64,000 nt of DNA from Chelativorans salis. GTDB lineage: Bacteria; Pseudomonadota; Alphaproteobacteria; Rhizobiales; Rhizobiaceae. A model generated the notes under the pieces. It had not been told where the DNA came from and made no database searches. It saw only the letters and a program-made list of their open reading frames with translations. Where the stretch lies: the NCBI RefSeq assembly GCF_025336525.1, contig NZ_JAOCZP010000009.1:152484-216483 (forward strand), in the 5' to 3' direction. The position numbers and the translations under genes are program-made. Below, one piece after another: positions 43,335 through 52,726 of this stretch (positions are counted from its first letter, which is position 1; each line of letters opens with the position of its first letter).

Positions 43335-44975
43335 ATGAAAGATCATATCCGATGCGGCGTCGCACTCGGCCTTGCTTCGGCGTTGGCGGTCATCGCGATC
43401 CCGGGCATTGCCTTTGGGGCGTGCGAGGATGTTTCCGCCGCCGCGCCTGCCGGCGTGACGATTACGGAGGCTACCCGGACTGTGGCCAACGACGAGGTGC
43501 CGATCGATCATTGCCTGGTGCGCGGAGTGATGGACGAGCGGACGGGCAGCGATGGCAGAGACTATGCGCTGCGCTTCGAATTGCGTCTGCCCGACGAATG
43601 GCAAGGTCGTTTCCTGCACCAGTTCAACGGCGGCAATGACGGCAAAGTGGTGCCGGCGATCGGCGCCAATACCGGCATCGCGGGCGATAAGCCTGCACTG
43701 GCGCGTGGCTTCGCCGTCGTCTCATCCGATGCAGGCCATGACGGCGAAGCCTTTCCTGAGTATGGACTTGCCGGCGGGAATGCCTTCGGCCACGATTTCG
43801 AGGCGCGAAGGGACTATGGCTACGATGCCGTGGCGACGCTGCATCCAGTCGCGCTGAAACTGGTTGAAAGCTATTACCGCCGGCCCGCAGACTACGTCTA
43901 CGGTGCTGGCAACTCGAATGGCGGGCGTCATGCGATGGTCGCTGCCGTGCGCCTGCCCGACGCGTTTGACGGTCTTCTGGCGGGCTATCCCGGCTTCAAT
44001 CTGCCGAAATCTGCGCTTCAGGGTCCGATGGAGATCCGCGCCTTTCTCTCGGTTGAAGACAAGCTTGCCGATGCGTTCAGCCGCGAAGAGCTGGACATCG
44101 TGTCCGATGCGATAACGGCGGCCTGCGACGGGCTGGACGGGCTGGAGGACGGAGTGATTTTCGCTGCACATGCCTGTCAGAGCACATTCGAGCCCGGCAC
44201 GATGACTTGTGCTGACGGCCAGAACACGGCCTGCCTCTCCGCCGAAAAGGTGGCGGTACTGGAAAAGATCCATGCCGGTCCGATCAACAGCGCTGGCGAG
44301 CAGCTCTACAACAGCTGGTATTGGGATGCGGGCATCAACAGCAAAAACTGGCGGTTGTGGAAACTCGAAAGCCCGATCCCGCCGTGGGGCCGAATGCCGA
44401 TCCGCGCGATCATGGGTGCCGGCTCGGTTGCGCAAATCTTCACAACCCCGCCCACGAAGGTGGGCGGCACACCGGATGAGCTACTCGCCTTCCTGTATGA
44501 CTTCGACCTCGATACGCAGGCCGACATGATCTATGCCACGACCGAGGAGTTTCCCGAAAGCGCGATGGAGCTCATGACACCGCCGGGCGCGGACAACCCC
44601 ACGCTCGGGGGGCTGGAAAAAGCCGGAGTTAAGATGATCGTCTTCCATGGCGTGTCCGACCCCATCTTTTCGGCGAAGGATACCGCCGATTGGTATGAAC
44701 GGGTGATCTCGAACAACCCGAATGCCGACGGTTTCCTGCGCTACTATGAGGTACCTGGGATGCCGCATGGCCAAGGCGGCAATGCGCCTGACGAATTCGA
44801 TATGCTGGGGGCGCTAATCGCATGGGTCGAAGACGGCAAGGCCCCCAGCGCAATTACCGCACAGTTCCGCTCGGACAATCCGGAAATCGATCAGCAGAAC
44901 GCGGGGGCCGAACGCCCGTTGTGCCCATATCCGCAACATGCCTTGTTCAGCGGCGGTGAATTCGCTTGTAACTGA
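43335..44975 (+). CDS. tannase/feruloyl-esterase family hydrolase, exported
   Basis: A 546-residue exported alpha/beta hydrolase (signal peptide 1-28, GLASALAVIAIPGIAFGA). The catalytic region is YVYGAGNSNGGRHAM (Ser194), with the Asp in IVFHGVSDPIF and the His in EVPGMPHGQGGNA. In most tannase-family enzymes the Ser is preceded by Cys and the His followed by Cys, and these two Cys form a disulfide (CS-D-HC). Here they are Asn and Gly, so the disulfide is lost as a pair. Aromatic or phenolic esters are the expected substrates. The ATG at 43335 has GAGGGAGGA upstream; the longer frame is not used. It is the first catabolic gene after the divergent IclR regulator. Confidence 0.82.
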   Translation: MKDHIRCGVALGLASALAVIAIPGIAFGACEDVSAAAPAGVTITEATRTVANDEVPIDHCLVRGVMDERTGSDGRDYALRFELRLPDEWQGRFLHQFNGGNDGKVVPAIGANTGIAGDKPALARGFAVVSSDAGHDGEAFPEYGLAGGNAFGHDFEARRDYGYDAVATLHPVALKLVESYYRRPADYVYGAGNSNGGRHAMVAAVRLPDAFDGLLAGYPGFNLPKSALQGPMEIRAFLSVEDKLADAFSREELDIVSDAITAACDGLDGLEDGVIFAAHACQSTFEPGTMTCADGQNTACLSAEKVAVLEKIHAGPINSAGEQLYNSWYWDAGINSKNWRLWKLESPIPPWGRMPIRAIMGAGSVAQIFTTPPTKVGGTPDELLAFLYDFDLDTQADMIYATTEEFPESAMELMTPPGADNPTLGGLEKAGVKMIVFHGVSDPIFSAKDTADWYERVISNNPNADGFLRYYEVPGMPHGQGGNAPDEFDMLGALIAWVEDGKAPSAITAQFRSDNPEIDQQNAGAERPLCPYPQHALFSGGEFACN

Positions 44976-45031
44976 CAGCCGTCAAGCGGTTCTGCGGCTC
45001 TGGCGTCCAGTCCGGCTGCAGCCTCCGCACG

Positions 45032-45113
45032 CCAATGTTTTTTCGGACCCATCGTTACACCAGGTGAAACGCAATTCTGTTTGAGCTTGGCCTCGCCGGC
45101 AAATGCGACAAAC
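45032..45113 (+). promoter_or_regulatory. promoter/operator copy B before the TRAP permease gene
   Basis: Repeat of the sequence at 43168-43248, with palindrome TGAAACGCAATTCTGTTTGA at 45065-45084. It lies between the esterase stop and the permease start, so the transporter genes probably have their own IclR-controlled promoter. Confidence 0.6.
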
Positions 45114-45156
45114 TGGCGAGCGGCGTGCAGGGAGGCACGTTCGGGAGGAAACTGGA

Positions 45157-47088
45157 GTGAACGACACGGCGAAGCGCCATGCGGGCGAGCGGTTTGCGGG
45201 CATTCTGGCCGCGGCCTCCGCTACACTGCTGGCGTTGCTTGGCGTCTACATCGCGGGTTTCGGCCTTTTCGACGAGACCGTGCTGCGCGTAGGCGTCTAT
45301 GCCCTTGCCGCCTTTGTCCTCATCCTGGAAGCTGCAAAGTTTCGTTTCGCTGACGGCCCGGCGCGCCGGTGGTGGTGGCTTGCGGACGCGGCACTGCTGC
45401 TGTGCCTGGCAATCTCTACGCAGCGTTATTTCGCCATTGGTGAAGAACTCGAGATCGGCCTCTATTTCTTCACGACGCTGGATGTACTGATCGGCCTTGC
45501 CGGCCTTGCGGTGCTCATCGTGCTGACGGGGCGCGCATTCGGGCCGCCGCTGGTCGTGGTCTGCATTCTCGCCCTCATATACGGTCTCTTCGGGGAGTAT
45601 CTGCCGTGGATCTTCCAGCACGGCGGATACAGCCTCGAACAGGTCATGCAGGTCGTCTGGTACTCATTCGACGGCGTCTTCGGCGGACCGGTTTCGGTCG
45701 TCGTCACCCTCATTCTCGTCTTCGTCGTCTTCGGTGTCCTCCTGGAAGGCATTGGCGCCGGGCCGGTGCTATTGAAATTCGCCTTTGTCGCCACTGGGCG
45801 CTCCCGCGGCGGCCCTGCGCATGCTGCGATCGTGGCGAGCGGCATCTTCGGCACAATGTCCGGTTCGGTCTCCGGCAATGTGGTCGGTACCGGCGTCATG
45901 ACGATCCCCATGATCGTCAAGCGTGGCCTGCCGGCCCGCTACGCCGGCGGCATCGAGGCGGCAGCGTCGTCGGGCGGGCAATTCATGCCGCCGATCATGG
46001 GCGCCGTCGCCTTCATCATGTCCGACGTCACCGGCATTCCCTATCTCACAATCTGCGCCGCCGCGCTTCTGCCTGCTCTGTTCTACTACGGGTCACTGTT
46101 CGTGGCGGTGCATCTGGAAACAGTAAAACGCGGCATCAAGCCCATCCCGGCAGCCGAACGCCCAAAACTCACCCGGCACGACTGGCTGATGTCGCTGTGC
46201 TTCGTGCTGCCGCTGGCGCTGGTCGTCGTCATCATGCTTTCGGGCCGCTCGCCGGCGCTGGCCGGATTCTGGGCGGTGATCACGACCGTCGTGCTGGGCC
46301 TTGTCATCAATCCGGATCTGCGCCGGCATCCGCGCCGGCTGATCGACGCGCTCGAACAGGGCGGCTACGCCGCCGCCCGGATCGTCATCGCCGTCGGCGC
46401 CATTGGGATCGTCATTGGCATCATGAACATGACCGGCCTGGGGCTGCGCTTTGCCGGCATCATGCAGACGCTCGCCGGCAATTCGCTCTTCCTGTCGCTG
46501 GTCATGATGATGCTGGGATCGCTGATCCTCGGCATGGGAATGCCGACGGTGCCGGCCTATCTCATCATCGTCCTGGTCATGGGGCCGGCCATCGAGATGA
46601 TGGGCGTGCCGACGCTGACCGCCCATCTCTTCGTCGTCTATTTCGGCGTGCTATCGTCGATCACGCCGCCGGTCGCCATCGCCGCATTCGCCGCCGCATC
46701 TATTGCCCGGGCCAATCCCATCGCCATCGGCATCGACGCCTGCCGGGTCGCACTGATCGGTTTCATCATCCCCTTCGTTTTGATCTACAACCCGTCCCTT
46801 TCGCTCGTTATCGATTTCACGGCGGAGGGTTTCGTCTGGGTATGCCTGAGGTTGGGGCTCGCTATCTGGCTCTTGAGCACCGGCATGTCGGGTTACGCCG
46901 CCGCCCGGCTGCCATTGTGGCAAAGGCTGGCGCGCGTGGCGCTGGGCGTCGCAGTACTGCTCCCCGAACTCTGGCTCGAGATCGGCGCAACCGCCATCGC
47001 GATGGCCGTCGCCGGCTTGGATTTCTTGCGCCGGCAGGGGATCGAAGTGCTCCCCACGGCCGGCAGCACGACCGCGGAGAAAAGATAA
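45157..47088 (+). CDS. TRAP transporter fused permease (DctQM type, TAXI system)
   Basis: A 643-residue protein with about 16-18 hydrophobic helices. The N-terminal 150 residues hold four helices equivalent to the small DctQ subunit; the rest is the large DctM-type subunit (GVLLEGIGAGPVLLKFAFVATGRSRGGPAHAAIVASGIFGTMSGSVSGNVVGTGVMTIPMIVKRG, and LGMGMPTVPAYLIIVLVMGPAIEMMGVP). It uses a sodium or proton gradient to take up solute from the TAXI binding protein encoded next. The GTG at 45157 has GGGAGG upstream. The gap to the binding protein gene is 76 bp. Confidence 0.92.
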   Translation: MNDTAKRHAGERFAGILAAASATLLALLGVYIAGFGLFDETVLRVGVYALAAFVLILEAAKFRFADGPARRWWWLADAALLLCLAISTQRYFAIGEELEIGLYFFTTLDVLIGLAGLAVLIVLTGRAFGPPLVVVCILALIYGLFGEYLPWIFQHGGYSLEQVMQVVWYSFDGVFGGPVSVVVTLILVFVVFGVLLEGIGAGPVLLKFAFVATGRSRGGPAHAAIVASGIFGTMSGSVSGNVVGTGVMTIPMIVKRGLPARYAGGIEAAASSGGQFMPPIMGAVAFIMSDVTGIPYLTICAAALLPALFYYGSLFVAVHLETVKRGIKPIPAAERPKLTRHDWLMSLCFVLPLALVVVIMLSGRSPALAGFWAVITTVVLGLVINPDLRRHPRRLIDALEQGGYAAARIVIAVGAIGIVIGIMNMTGLGLRFAGIMQTLAGNSLFLSLVMMMLGSLILGMGMPTVPAYLIIVLVMGPAIEMMGVPTLTAHLFVVYFGVLSSITPPVAIAAFAAASIARANPIAIGIDACRVALIGFIIPFVLIYNPSLSLVIDFTAEGFVWVCLRLGLAIWLLSTGMSGYAAARLPLWQRLARVALGVAVLLPELWLEIGATAIAMAVAGLDFLRRQGIEVLPTAGSTTAEKR

Positions 47089-47164
47089 GAACGGGCCTTT
47101 CAAGCCCGGCACCAAGGCCGCCAACGGTCAGGGCCACGCGCCCGCAACGACAGGAGGAAACAAA

Positions 47165-48187
47165 ATGGCATTCTTCAAGAAAGCAATCGCCGTAACAGCT
47201 GGGCTCGCTGCCCTTGCGCTGGCGACGACTGTCGGAGCCAAGGATTTTTACCGGCTTGCGACGCTGGGACCGGGTTCCTCGCCCTATCTGGTCATGAGCA
47301 CGTTCGCCCAGCTCGTGAACGAGCAACTTCCCGACGCGGAAATCCAGGTGAACGCCACCGGCGCGGCGACACAACACGCGCTCGAGGCGGCAAAAGGCGA
47401 CCTCGATTTCTTCATGTGGTCGGCCAGCGTGCACGATTTCATGGGCAAGGGTGCTGCGATGTATGCCAATATCCCGCAGGCGCCGGAGCTGTCCGAGAAC
47501 CTGCGAGCTGTATTCGCCTTCCCGCTCGGCCTCTACCACATCACGACCTATGCGGATTCCGGCATCGAAACGCTGGATGACATCAAGGGCAAGAAGGTCT
47601 TTCTCGGCCCTCCCGGCGGCGGCGCGACCACCATCATGCAACGCGTGGTGGAAGGCGCGACGGGCTACAAGACCAATGAGGACTTCGAATATGTGCAGCT
47701 CGGTTGGGATGCGGCCGCGCAGGCCTTCCAGGATGGGCGCATAGACGTCTACATCAACTCCACCAACGCCCCGAGCCCAATCATCCAGCAGATGGCGCTG
47801 TCGCGAAAGATCCGCTTCCTCGGCCTTACCGAAGAGCAGATGGCAAAGCCGGAAGTGGCGGCTATTCTCAATCGTCCGGGCGGCACGCTGGGCGTCATCG
47901 AGCCCGGCACCTATGGCGACAATCAGGTCAATACGGAGCCGGTGCAAACGCTCGGCTCGACCGTGGGTGTCGGCACGGGCAAGCACATGTCCGAGGATGC
48001 TGTCTACGCTGTCACCAAGGCTTTCTGGACGGGTTGGGAAAAGGCCTCGGCGGCGACGCCATGGCTGCGCAAGGTGACTCTCGAGGGTGCGTTCACCGAC
48101 CTGAACCTGCCGCTGCATGCGGGGGCAGCGCGCTATTACGAGGAGACCGGCATGGATATCCCCGAAGCGATCCAGCCGGTCGACTGA
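47165..48187 (+). CDS. TAXI-family TRAP solute-binding protein
   Basis: A 340-residue periplasmic protein with signal peptide (KKAIAVTAGLAALALATTVGA). RLATLGPGSSPYLVMSTFAQLVNEQLPDAEIQVNATGAATQHALEAAKGDLDF is the TAXI N-terminal lobe, and KKVFLGPPGGGATTIMQRVVEGATGY the hinge strand. It binds the ligand for the fused permease. Ligand unknown; given the esterase and sulfatase, an aromatic acid or a sulfated/phenolic acid is plausible. AGGAGG lies 8 bases before the ATG. Confidence 0.9.
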   Translation: MAFFKKAIAVTAGLAALALATTVGAKDFYRLATLGPGSSPYLVMSTFAQLVNEQLPDAEIQVNATGAATQHALEAAKGDLDFFMWSASVHDFMGKGAAMYANIPQAPELSENLRAVFAFPLGLYHITTYADSGIETLDDIKGKKVFLGPPGGGATTIMQRVVEGATGYKTNEDFEYVQLGWDAAAQAFQDGRIDVYINSTNAPSPIIQQMALSRKIRFLGLTEEQMAKPEVAAILNRPGGTLGVIEPGTYGDNQVNTEPVQTLGSTVGVGTGKHMSEDAVYAVTKAFWTGWEKASAATPWLRKVTLEGAFTDLNLPLHAGAARYYEETGMDIPEAIQPVD

Positions 48188-48248
48188 CACCGTCTGAAGG
48201 GAGGGCACCTGCCCTCCCGCCCCTACCGAGCAAAGACGTTCCCGCCTC

Positions 48249-49820
48249 ATGTCCGAAGTCAAGAACATCCTCTTCATCATGGCCGACCAGCTGCGCGCTG
48301 ACTATCTGTCTTGCTACGGCCACCCGCATCTGAAGACGCCGAATATCGATGCACTGGCGGCGCGCGGCGTGCGCTTTACCCGCGCCTATGTGCAGGCTCC
48401 CGTCTGCGGCCCTTCCAGAATGAGCTTCTACACCGGCCGCTACGTCAGCTCGCACGGTTCCACCTACAATGGCGTACCGCTGCGCATCGGTGAGATGACG
48501 ATCGGGGATCATTTGCGCCCGCTCGGCATGCGCGTGGCTCTCGTGGGCAAGACGCACATGACCGAGGACAGAAAGGGAATGCAGCGTCTCGGCGTCACCC
48601 GCGACACGATCGAGGGTGTATTTGCCGCCGAATGCGGCTTCGAACCTTACGAGCGCGACGACGGGCTATGGCCGGACGAAGTCAATCCCAGGGATCTCGC
48701 TTATAACCGCTACCTGCGCGAACAGGGCTACAATGTCGATAATCCCTGGCATGAATTCGCCAATGCCGGACGCGGCGCGGACGGCAAGATTCTTTCCGGC
48801 TGGCTGATGCGCAATGCGCGCCTTCCCGCTGCGGTCAAGGAGGAGCATTCCGAAACCGCCTACATGACTGACCGAGCCATGGACTTCATCGCCGAGGCCG
48901 GCGACACGCCATGGTGCCTGCATCTCAGCTATATCAAGCCCCACTGGCCATACATCGCGCCAGCGCCCTATCACGACATGTATGGACCAGGCGACGTCCT
49001 GCCGGCAAACAGGACCGAAGCCGAACGCGAGAACGCGCATCCGGTCGTTGCTGCCTTCATGGAGCACGAGGAAAGCCAAAATTTCGCGCGCGACAACGTG
49101 CGCGAAGCGGTCATTCCCGCCTATATGGGCCTGATCAGGCAACTGGACGACCATCTCGGGCGGCTGTTCGCCTTTCTCGACGAGCGCGGGCTGACGGAAA
49201 ATACCATGATCGTCTTCACCTCCGACCATGGCGACTATCTCGGAGACCATTGGCTCGGCGAGAAGGAGCTGTTCCACGAGGAGAGCGTGCGCATTCCGCT
49301 CATCGTCTGTGACCCTGACAGCCGAGCGGACGGCACGCGTGGAAGTGTGAACGGCCGGCTTGTCGAGGCGATCGACCTGGCCCCGACCTTCATTGAAGCG
49401 ATGGGCGGCGAAGTGCCCGAACATATCCTGGAAGGCCGGTCGCTGCTCGGGCTGACAAGGGGAGAAAGGCGGGAGTGGCGCAACGCCGCAGTTTCTGAAT
49501 GCGACTACGCCTTCCGCCGGGCGCGGCAGGAGCTCGACCGCACGCCAGGCAATGCGCGCGCCTGGATGCTGCGCACGGAACGGTGGAAATATGTCGAATA
49601 TGATGGATTCCGCCCGCAGCTTTTCGATCTTGAGAACGATCCGCGCGAGCACAACGATCTGGGCGACGACCCCGACTACCAGCCGATCCGCGAGGAGATG
49701 CATGAGCGCCTGTTCGACTGGATGCGAAGCCGCCGCATGCGCGTCACCATCTCCGACGAGGAGGTCGAGCAGCGCACCGATACACACAAGAAACGAGGCT
49801 TCCTGTTCGGCGTCTGGTAG
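48249..49820 (+). CDS. type I sulfatase / phosphonate monoester hydrolase
   Basis: A 523-residue cytosolic hydrolase without signal peptide. The formylglycine site is Cys53 in PVCGPSRMSFYTGRY (C-x-P-S-R), to be converted by a formylglycine-generating enzyme that is not in the window. Metal ligands fit IMADQLRADYL and FTSDHGDYLGDHW. The family includes choline sulfatase, arylsulfatase and phosphonate monoester hydrolases; the choice cannot be made here. It follows the TAXI gene by 61 bp and is the last gene of the IclR-linked block. It ends convergent with the RiPP operon. Confidence 0.88.
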   Translation: MSEVKNILFIMADQLRADYLSCYGHPHLKTPNIDALAARGVRFTRAYVQAPVCGPSRMSFYTGRYVSSHGSTYNGVPLRIGEMTIGDHLRPLGMRVALVGKTHMTEDRKGMQRLGVTRDTIEGVFAAECGFEPYERDDGLWPDEVNPRDLAYNRYLREQGYNVDNPWHEFANAGRGADGKILSGWLMRNARLPAAVKEEHSETAYMTDRAMDFIAEAGDTPWCLHLSYIKPHWPYIAPAPYHDMYGPGDVLPANRTEAERENAHPVVAAFMEHEESQNFARDNVREAVIPAYMGLIRQLDDHLGRLFAFLDERGLTENTMIVFTSDHGDYLGDHWLGEKELFHEESVRIPLIVCDPDSRADGTRGSVNGRLVEAIDLAPTFIEAMGGEVPEHILEGRSLLGLTRGERREWRNAAVSECDYAFRRARQELDRTPGNARAWMLRTERWKYVEYDGFRPQLFDLENDPREHNDLGDDPDYQPIREEMHERLFDWMRSRRMRVTISDEEVEQRTDTHKKRGFLFGVW

Positions 49821-50001
49821 TGCAGCGGTAGGAACAGTTCCGAACAGCCGCAGTCCCTGGGGCGCCCTTCTCCAAAGGCACGCCCGACTGGTGTTCTGCG
49901 CCAAAACTGAAGACACCTATCGAGGAGAATCGGCCTCGCGAACCGCGGCTCGATCCCGACCGTATTCACAAGGCGCGTGGCCTAGGGAATTCGAAGCGAT
50001 C

Positions 50002-50640
50002 TTAATCGCGACCGCCTCGATGTGGAGCAAGCGACATCGCCGCCGCGTAGGCCATTGGGGAGCGGCTGCCCGGGGTGTTTGCATCCAGCAAGAGCGTCTT
50101 GATGTCGTCAGAGCGCACATCAAGCACTACGGCGCGTTGCAGCTTGTCGATCTGCCAAACCGCATAGCCGAGTTCGCGCTTGTAGCCACAGTCTCCCTCG
50201 ACAATCTCACGCGGCTCCACAGGCAAGAGCATGATCTGCGGCTTTGGCAACTTGTAGCAGTGACCTTCGTAGGCATAGCCGTAGATGACGCCCATGCTTG
50301 CCACCTCAGGGGCGCCCACCTCTGAAATTTTCAGCGTATTCTCGAAGATCTCACCGAGTCGGGCTTCCGCAACGTTTCCGGAAGGGGATGATCTCACTAT
50401 AAGCCTTATAACTTCCGGCTTCTCTCCATCGTCACGCTTCACCAAATCGGATATGTCTTTCTTACCTTCCGCAAGCATTGTCCTCAGCTCGGATATCTGT
50501 ACCGTCACATTTTCGTCGTCCCTCGCTGCCGGTCGTCCATACAGTCGCACCTCTCCAGGTCTGAAGGTATCGTAGTCGCTATTTCCCTGCGTGAATTCCG
50601 GGCCGACGCCTGGGCTGGCGAAACAGTCGTGATCACTCAT
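50002..50640 (-). CDS. hypothetical protein of the YcaO-TfuA operon
   Basis: A 212-residue protein of no family I know. It begins MSDHDCFASPGVGPEFTQ, has a central beta-rich section (EVIRLIVRSSPSGNVAEARLGEIFENTLKISEVGAPEV), two Cys pairs that are not arranged as a zinc finger, and a C-terminal part AVVLDVRSDDIKTLLLDANTPGSRSPMAYAAAMSLAPHRGGRD. Its ATG overlaps the stop of the protease gene by ATGA, with AGGAGAGG in front. It could be a substrate, a partner or an immunity/accessory protein for the pathway. It is larger than a normal RiPP precursor, but its free Gly/Ser/Ala-rich tail is a possible core. Confidence 0.7.
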   Translation of the reverse strand: MSDHDCFASPGVGPEFTQGNSDYDTFRPGEVRLYGRPAARDDENVTVQISELRTMLAEGKKDISDLVKRDDGEKPEVIRLIVRSSPSGNVAEARLGEIFENTLKISEVGAPEVASMGVIYGYAYEGHCYKLPKPQIMLLPVEPREIVEGDCGYKRELGYAVWQIDKLQRAVVLDVRSDDIKTLLLDANTPGSRSPMAYAAAMSLAPHRGGRD

Positions 50641-51872
50641 GGTCCTCTCCTTCCTAAGCTCATCCTTGCCGACGGGCGGATTATCTCTCGCCACAGAAAA
50701 TTAACTTCCAGACGCTCGCGGGCGGCTCCGTCAGCGGCGACGGCGACCGCGTCCGCCGCTCTATCCAGACGCAGCGAATTGGCGTCCAGCGAGGCTAGGG
50801 AAGTGGCCAGGGCCTGACCGATGGCGTCGCGCGCAAAGGTGAGCGCGGACCTGAAGAGATGGGGGCGCGTTCTGAAAGCTTCCTCCGTCAGTTCGCGAAA
50901 TCCATTCCAGTCATCCTGCGAAAACTGGCGGAGATCGGAATCCAGAAGACGCGGATCCGCGCAGCCGTTTCGCACCAATTCGCGGTGATAGAGTTCCACG
51001 ATGCTGTCGAATACGGCGCCGATGAAAGGAAGCGCTCGATCATGCGCCTCCTGCGTCACCTCCGACATTCGCCGAAAATTCGTTGCGAGCCTGATCTGCG
51101 TTTCAGGGCTCATTTCAGCAAATCTGTTCAGTTCATTGTAGATCAGAAGATTTCCCCTCGTCCGCCGGAGCAGCCGATCGATGGCCGAGTCAAAATGTAA
51201 GAACGTGATCAGCGAGACGAGATCCGAAAACGCCTCGGCGAAAGGGAAGAAGTCGCTGTCCGGCGACACCGCCGTCGGAACACCCAACTCGCCAAGGCTG
51301 ATAAAGTGCCCGACTTCGTGTGCAATCGTATCCAGATTCAATGCGTAGGGGTGCATGACGCCGCCGACGCGTGAATAGCCAAGTTCGAGAAATCCGTAAC
51401 CCGCCTGTGCGTTTTCCCAATCGACCAACGGAATGATCTCGAGACGCTCGAAAGTCTGATCGAAGAACCATCGGACAGGGTGCCCGAGATAGCTCTGCCA
51501 GACTCCGAGAACAAAACGCACGCAGGCATAGGCATGCACGGCAAGAAAGGATCGGTCCTGCGGATCATAGTTGTCAAAGTGGCGATCAGGACCTGATCTG
51601 GCAGGTCTTCGCCGGGCGCCGTCGAAAGGAGGCAGCCATGTTGAGCCGTAAGGCTGCTTATCGAAAAGGGGATCGGCGACATACATCATTGTGTCGCTGG
51701 GGCCATCGCCGATCTCATCAGGCAATATCGGCAGCCATATGCGATCTGGCTGCTCATAGCCGGAGAGCAGGGGCGCTTGAGGATAAACCCAAAAGCGTGT
51801 GCCTACGCCTTCTTGGGCGGGCTGATAAGCCTTAAGACGCAATTCATCGGCCATCGGGTCAACCGAAAGCAT
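50637..51872 (-). CDS. gluzincin-like metalloprotease of the YcaO-TfuA operon
   Basis: A 411-residue protein. TIAHEVGHFISLG holds HEXXH (His185, His189), and 24 residues later FAEAFSDLV supplies a Glu (213) with Asp four residues on, the third ligand arrangement of thermolysin-like gluzincins. The rest shows no membrane segment or signal peptide, so it may act in the cytosol. A protease in such an operon could free a leader peptide. The ATG at 51872 was kept; two Met lie close by. It follows the TfuA gene by 41 bp and overlaps the next gene. Confidence 0.72.
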   Translation of the reverse strand: MLSVDPMADELRLKAYQPAQEGVGTRFWVYPQAPLLSGYEQPDRIWLPILPDEIGDGPSDTMMYVADPLFDKQPYGSTWLPPFDGARRRPARSGPDRHFDNYDPQDRSFLAVHAYACVRFVLGVWQSYLGHPVRWFFDQTFERLEIIPLVDWENAQAGYGFLELGYSRVGGVMHPYALNLDTIAHEVGHFISLGELGVPTAVSPDSDFFPFAEAFSDLVSLITFLHFDSAIDRLLRRTRGNLLIYNELNRFAEMSPETQIRLATNFRRMSEVTQEAHDRALPFIGAVFDSIVELYHRELVRNGCADPRLLDSDLRQFSQDDWNGFRELTEEAFRTRPHLFRSALTFARDAIGQALATSLASLDANSLRLDRAADAVAVAADGAARERLEVNFLWREIIRPSARMSLGRRGP

Positions 51873-51913
51873 TAGGTTTTGTCAAATGAATATGCGGCGT
51901 ATCTTAGAAAGAC

Positions 51914-52726
51914 CTAAGATAAATTGCAGTAACGAGAGTACGTCTTTAACAGATCAGGGTCAATCCCGCCCGCTTCTATATCACGGATAAAGGTATTTGT
52001 TGCACACCAGACCCAATCCAAGGAACGCGGAGCCGACCCGATAAGACGCGGGGCAATCTCCAAAGCCTCTAAGGCATCGCGCTGTTTCTGGCGGACAATT
52101 CTGTCACGGAACTTGTCCAACACGTCGTCCCCCCAACCGGCCTCACACAGCACCGCCTTCAAAGTGCGATCGCGAAAGTTCATCTTCCGCGCTGTCAGCG
52201 TAAGTGCGCGCCGTTCTTCGGGCGAAATCATCTTGTCGCGCATAAGCCTGGAGAATGTCGCCTGAAGATCGATCATAGCGTCAGTCAGCGGAAAAAAACC
52301 AAACTCGGCGGGCGCGGACTGCACCGCGACTGCGTCGTCAGGGGCTAATGCCCACCGACGGAACCAGCGATAAACCGCGCCGACACCTATCATGCCGAAC
52401 TCGCGCAACTCGGCGGCCCTTAGCGCTCCCATGCTGGCAGCACCGATCATTGTGATCCCCTGAGCCATTGCCCATAGAATTTCCTTGTGACGGACGCCGG
52501 GTCTGTCCTCGAATTGCCCATCGATCAACACCATTGCCCGTGGCCGAAAGGCATGTGCGGCAAGCACAACATCGCCCTGTGCCGCGGGGTGGAGGTAGAT
52601 GGCTTTGAGAACAGCCTGAGCTTCGGCAATCGGTAGCGTTGGGCCGAGAAATACCACCGTTGGCCCCTCAGCTGTTTCTCCAGCAGCGGAACCGTTACCG
52701 ACCGGGTAGTCCATCGAACCACTCAT
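51914..52726 (-). CDS. tfuA: TfuA-like protein
   Basis: A 270-residue protein of the TfuA family: TVVFLGPTLPIAEAQAVLKAIYLHPAAQGDVV, then MVLIDGQFEDRPGVRHKEILWAMAQGITMIGAASMGALRAAELREFGMIGVGAVYRWF, which is the whole conserved core. Known TfuA proteins work with YcaO to turn a peptide amide into a thioamide (McrA glycine in methanogens, thioviridamide type RiPPs), supplying sulfur handling. The first Met overlaps the YcaO stop by ATGA (M at 52726). Named after the trifolitoxin cluster of Rhizobium. Confidence 0.9.
   Translation of the reverse strand: MSGSMDYPVGNGSAAGETAEGPTVVFLGPTLPIAEAQAVLKAIYLHPAAQGDVVLAAHAFRPRAMVLIDGQFEDRPGVRHKEILWAMAQGITMIGAASMGALRAAELREFGMIGVGAVYRWFRRWALAPDDAVAVQSAPAEFGFFPLTDAMIDLQATFSRLMRDKMISPEERRALTLTARKMNFRDRTLKAVLCEAGWGDDVLDKFRDRIVRQKQRDALEALEIAPRLIGSAPRSLDWVWCATNTFIRDIEAGGIDPDLLKTYSRYCNLS

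Noticed and set aside
46862..48280. Antisense frame of 472 codons under the TAXI gene
   Set aside because: Shadow of the real TAXI and permease genes; the plus strand has family motifs and Shine-Dalgarno sites.
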